This document shows, in pieces, positions 29,881-31,750 of a DNA stretch of 31,750 nt. Below the pieces are notes generated by a model. It saw nothing but the letters and a program-made list of their open reading frames with translations. It ran no database searches and was not told where the DNA came from. This DNA comes from a virus. A program made the position numbers and the translations under genes. Position 1 is the stretch's first letter. Every line of letters begins with the position of its first letter. Location: IMG/VR virus record IMGVR_UViG_3300036944_001259, positions 1-31,750 of that record. The stretch is one strand, 5' to 3'.

Positions 29881-30234
29881 TCAAAACTTTCTCCCCGCCA
29901 AGAACCCGCGCAGTTGGTCGAGAATCCATGTCCAACCGGCCGACTTGGTCGTCCTTCCATCCGGAAAGTGCATGGTCATCCGGTCGGCCCGATCGCCGAT
30001 CCGGATCACCCAGCGTCGTACGCGGCCGGTTCGGAAATCCGTCCACTGGAGACAGCCAAGGGCGTCACCCTGCTTGCGTGGCAGGTTGGTCGCTTCGATC
30101 TCGGCGAGTTCGCGAATGCGCTCTGGCATTTCAGCGTCGCGGCGTGCTCGGTCCGCCTTCCAACGAGCTTCAGCCATTCGGCGTCCACGCTCGCTCAAGG
30201 CCTTCGCTTTCTGGCGGCTGAAGCCACCACGCAT
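29881..30234 (-). CDS. Conserved small phage protein of unknown function
   Basis: A 117 aa protein. Residues 1-45 form a strongly basic, Ala/Arg-rich helix (RGGFSRQKAKALSERGRRMAEARWKADRARRDAE); residues 60-110 are a small beta domain (GDALGCLQWTDFRTGRVRRWVIRIGDRADRMTMHF). Proteins of this form, with a basic helical arm joined to a small beta module, occur repeatedly in accessory DNA. ATG 30234 is chosen because it avoids overlap with the upstream gene. A plus-strand open frame covers the same bases but reads as a low-complexity shadow. No function recognised. Confidence 0.65.
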   Translation of the reverse strand: MRGGFSRQKAKALSERGRRMAEARWKADRARRDAEMPERIRELAEIEATNLPRKQGDALGCLQWTDFRTGRVRRWVIRIGDRADRMTMHFPDGRTTKSAGWTWILDQLRGFLAGRKF

Positions 30235-30263
30235 GTTTCCAAACCTTGCCACGGGTGGGATAA

Positions 30264-30467
30264 CTACTTGTTCTGTGAAGAAAGCCACTCATCGGTGTAG
30301 CCGTCCGACTCGCATCCGTCGTCTTCCATCACGCGGTATTCGTGCTGGTTATATTTCGAGCACCACCAGACGGCGCTGACCGTGGCGGGGAATGGCACGC
30401 CGGGATATGCATCGCATCGGACGCTCACCTTGTCGGCCACGTTGTATTTTGATTTCGGTATTTCCAT
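30264..30467 (-). CDS. Small phage protein with Cys/Trp-rich core
   Basis: A 67 aa protein. It begins MEIPKSKYNVADKVSVRC, then FPATVSAVWWCSKYNQHEYRVMEDDGCESDGYTDEW, which looks like an SH3-like beta barrel of the kind used by small phage inhibitors or adaptors. The start is 1 bp from the left copy of the ATCGTTAG direct repeat. The gene ends 29 bp upstream of the next gene's start. The role is unknown. Confidence 0.6.
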   Translation of the reverse strand: MEIPKSKYNVADKVSVRCDAYPGVPFPATVSAVWWCSKYNQHEYRVMEDDGCESDGYTDEWLSSQNK

Positions 30468-30468
30468 G

Positions 30469-30581
30469 ATCGTTAGAAGACAGAGAACTAGGGCACTGCT
30501 GGCAACCCCTGCCAGCGGCCAAGTTCTATTTTGAATCGGAGTCTGTTTTCGCTGGCTGGGTTGCCAGAGTTCTATCGTTAG
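30469..30581. repeat. 97-bp near-perfect palindrome flanked by 8-bp direct repeats
   Basis: Stems pair from outside in: AGAACT (30484-30489) with AGTTCT (30568-30573); CTGGCAACCC (30499-30508) with GGGTTGCCAG (30558-30567), perfect; GCCAGCG (30511-30517) with CGCTGGC (30550-30556), perfect. The right side has only 1 unpaired base between stems; the left has 9-bp and 2-bp bulges. ATCGTTAG occurs at 30469-30476 and 30574-30581 on either side; the right copy contains the stop codon of the 78 aa gene. It could be a MITE-like insertion with a target duplication or a structured RNA element. It fills the whole gap. Confidence 0.65.
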
Positions 30582-30814
30582 CCCTCTTCATCGTCCTCTT
30601 GGGGAGCGGGTTTGACTCGCGAGGCAAGATCGCGGAGGCGCGACATTTCACGGGTCAGAGCACAGGCCACATTGGCAGGCATCTCTGATTTGTGCTTTTC
30701 GTAGTAGCTCGCGATGATGTTCGCGGAGCGGCTTAGTTCTTCGGCGATTTGCTCGCCAACGCGAGGGCTAACAAGCCGCTGCTGTCCAACTGTCGGGGCG
30801 GTGGTGTCGTTCAT
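30578..30814 (-). CDS. Small helical phage protein of unknown function
   Basis: A 78 aa protein, mostly helical and charged (VGEQIAEELSRSANIIASYYEKHKSEM... LTREMSRLRDLASRV) with an acidic end (PQEDDEEG). It overlaps the next upstream gene by 4 bp (ATGA). Its stop codon lies within the direct repeat bordering the palindrome at 30469-30581. No family recognised. Confidence 0.6.
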   Translation of the reverse strand: MNDTTAPTVGQQRLVSPRVGEQIAEELSRSANIIASYYEKHKSEMPANVACALTREMSRLRDLASRVKPAPQEDDEEG

Positions 30815-31242
30815 GGTTTCGATGTCGGTTGCGCCCCGCCAGTGGCAGAGCTTGTTTCGTTCTGCCCAGGAACCGGATCGCTGACGATTTTGATCGTCGT
30901 TTTCTCCCATGGCGTCTCGTTCTTGTTCGACGGCGACAGGTTCTTGATCGCCTTCACCTCGAACTCCGACGCCTCGGTCAGCGTGATGTCCAGTATCCAG
31001 AACTCCTTTTCGTCCGGCGTCCCCATGCCGATCCGGAGGTTTCCGTTCGGAGCGTTCCCCACCGCATAGAAGCCCATGCGGCGGCCAGTCTCCGGCGATG
31101 TCATCAGCAAGTGATACAGCGAGTCCGCGAAGCCTCGTTTTTGCTTGTTGGATACGACCGATCGCCCGCCCCTCGAAGAGGCAGAACCAGTGCGTGGTGG
31201 CAACCCGCCATCACTTGCTTCGTCAACGTTGTTTTTACTCAT
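30811..31242 (-). CDS. Phage protein of unknown function
   Basis: A 143 aa protein. Residues 1-35 are Gly/Ser-rich and likely disordered; residues 40-110 look like an alpha/beta domain (FADSLYHLLMTSPETGRRMGFYAVGNAPNG... FWILDITLTEASEFEVKAIKNL); the end is Ser/Thr-rich. ATG 31242 is used; an upstream start (31287) would add 15 residues of a different composition. Function unknown. Confidence 0.6.
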   Translation of the reverse strand: MSKNNVDEASDGGLPPRTGSASSRGGRSVVSNKQKRGFADSLYHLLMTSPETGRRMGFYAVGNAPNGNLRIGMGTPDEKEFWILDITLTEASEFEVKAIKNLSPSNKNETPWEKTTIKIVSDPVPGQNETSSATGGAQPTSKP

Positions 31243-31338
31243 AGCTTTCAGTCTGGTTAGATTGGTTTTCGTCGGCGGTTGCCACACGACCGGCGTTCCA
31301 CCAAGAAAGGGATCGGACCCTCCGCGGTGGTAATTCGA

Positions 31339-31626
31339 TCACGCGGGGCTGTATCCCTCCTCGAATGCGGCGGCGGGCGAGAACGACTTGTAGCCGTCAC
31401 GATATTGCACGAAGTACCCACCGACTTCCGGCTTGTGCTTGTGCATGAACTGGTGATCCACCTTGAAGGGGGCATAGCCTTCCTCCGCTGGGGTTATCAT
31501 CGCGCTGCCGTCGGTTTCCCTGTCCGGCTCGCCTTCTCCGTCGCGTTTGATTGCCGCGATCTTCAGTGCCCACACTTGCTTGTGGCAGATGTAGCGTGGC
31601 ATTTCTCGTTGTGCTTCGTCGCCCAT
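31339..31626 (-). CDS. Conserved phage protein with YxxGYKSFSPxxAFEEGY signature
   Basis: A 95 aa protein. After MPRYICHKQVWALKIA it contains DEEGYAPF-like and HKPEVGGYFVQYRDGYKSFSP stretches and ends AFEEGY, a pattern found in many small phage proteins of unknown function. It is a clear sign that the phage genome continues past the attachment core. ATG 31626 is used; starting at the ATG 31602 (MPRYIC) is equally possible. No Shine-Dalgarno sequence is visible. Confidence 0.8.
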   Translation of the reverse strand: MGDEAQREMPRYICHKQVWALKIAAIKRDGEGEPDRETDGSAMITPAEEGYAPFKVDHQFMHKHKPEVGGYFVQYRDGYKSFSPAAAFEEGYSPA

Positions 31627-31650
31627 AATTAAGAGGTGGAACAAGTAGCG

Positions 31651-31744
31651 GCAGACCAACCGGCGACCGCTCCGAGTTCCGAGTTTTCAGGTGTTAGGAT
31701 GGTTGGTGAGAGTATCGGCGCTCGCCCCCGTCGCCGGTGGCTGC
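31651..31744. repeat. Wide inverted repeat in the gap at the right edge
   Basis: ACCGGCGAC (31659-31667) and GTCGCCGGT (31730-31738) are perfect 9-bp inverted copies, extended outside by GCAG (31651-31654) and CTGC (31741-31744). Within the 62-bp interior a second pairing, ACCAACC (31656-31662) with GGTTGGT, competes. It lies upstream of the 95 aa gene and may continue beyond the window. It is a second palindromic gap in the same gene cluster as 30469-30581, with unrelated sequence. Confidence 0.45.
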
Positions 31745-31750
31745 GCATTG

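Noticed and set aside
29830-30300. A 156-codon open frame on the plus strand starting just after the CGTAACGCGAAC copy.
   Set aside because: It runs antisense to the 117 aa gene at 29881-30234 and the following small gene. The minus-strand reading has a coherent basic-helix plus beta-domain composition, while this one is Ser/Pro/His-rich without structure.
30469-31750. Integron gene-cassette array (short one-direction genes separated by attC-like palindromes).
   Set aside because: The palindromes are unrelated to each other in sequence, lack properly placed GTTRRRY/RYYYAAC ends in the gene orientation, and the nearby recombinase is a phage integrase rather than an IntI. Kept only as palindrome observations.
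1-31750. CRISPR array, rRNA, or classical insertion sequence.
   Set aside because: I found no regularly spaced repeats, no rRNA-like sequence and no transposase with terminal repeats on reading through both strands.

Overview
The window reads as one continuous stretch of a temperate, podovirus-like phage genome (GC-rich, densely packed, with many 4-bp start/stop overlaps). No host housekeeping gene is visible. Two observations suggest a host outside the classical Gram-negative models, possibly a Verrucomicrobiota-like bacterium: almost no Shine-Dalgarno sequences in front of the starts, and an integrase of the NxxR / GN-type active-site subfamily. That host guess is low-confidence inference, because no taxonomic marker is present.

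Layout. (1) Positions 1-14821, plus strand, are the late genes: the end of an unidentified protein, a small cupin-like protein, and a trio whose order and architecture match the T7 internal core/ejection proteins (171 aa alanine-rich, 678 aa helical, and a giant 2517 aa polyvalent protein). Then come a 94 aa protein, a 647 aa tail protein (lectin-like front plus a six-hairpin glycosidase-like back), an alpha/beta hydrolase, an N-acetylmuramoyl-L-alanine amidase, and a membrane-anchored cupin. (2) Positions 14818-27865, minus strand, are the early/replication genes, read right to left: small DNA-binding proteins, a P-loop ATPase (Sak4/AAA_24-like), a conserved phage protein, a DUF2303 protein, an SSB-like protein with an acidic DDIPF tail, a secreted basic protein, an SbcC/RecF-like ATPase, a PD-(D/E)XK exonuclease, a VRR-NUC nuclease, an SF2 helicase, a TOPRIM/RecA-fold primase-helicase and an HTH protein. 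(3) Positions 27671-28280 hold a divergent control region with two ribbon-helix-helix proteins facing away from each other and several inverted-repeat operator candidates. (4) Positions 28280-29753 hold a small membrane protein, a tyrosine integrase and, 16 bp after it, a 25-bp fragment identical in form to the 3' end of a tRNA, i.e. an attachment core. (5) Positions 29881-31626, minus strand, are five more short phage-type genes separated by strongly palindromic gaps.

Small phage-like genes continue on the far side of the attachment core, and the core is only a tRNA tail rather than a whole tRNA. The simplest reading is therefore attP in a free or circular phage genome rather than a prophage end. 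No terminase, portal, capsid or DNA polymerase gene is in the window.

The main points of interest are: a 12-bp motif (CGTAACGCGAAC) recurring in front of three early genes and again beside the attachment site; a possible two-RHH genetic switch; a palindromic element inserted in frame in the giant ejection protein; a tail glycosidase and adjacent hydrolase; and a 97-bp near-perfect palindrome flanked by 8-bp direct repeats.
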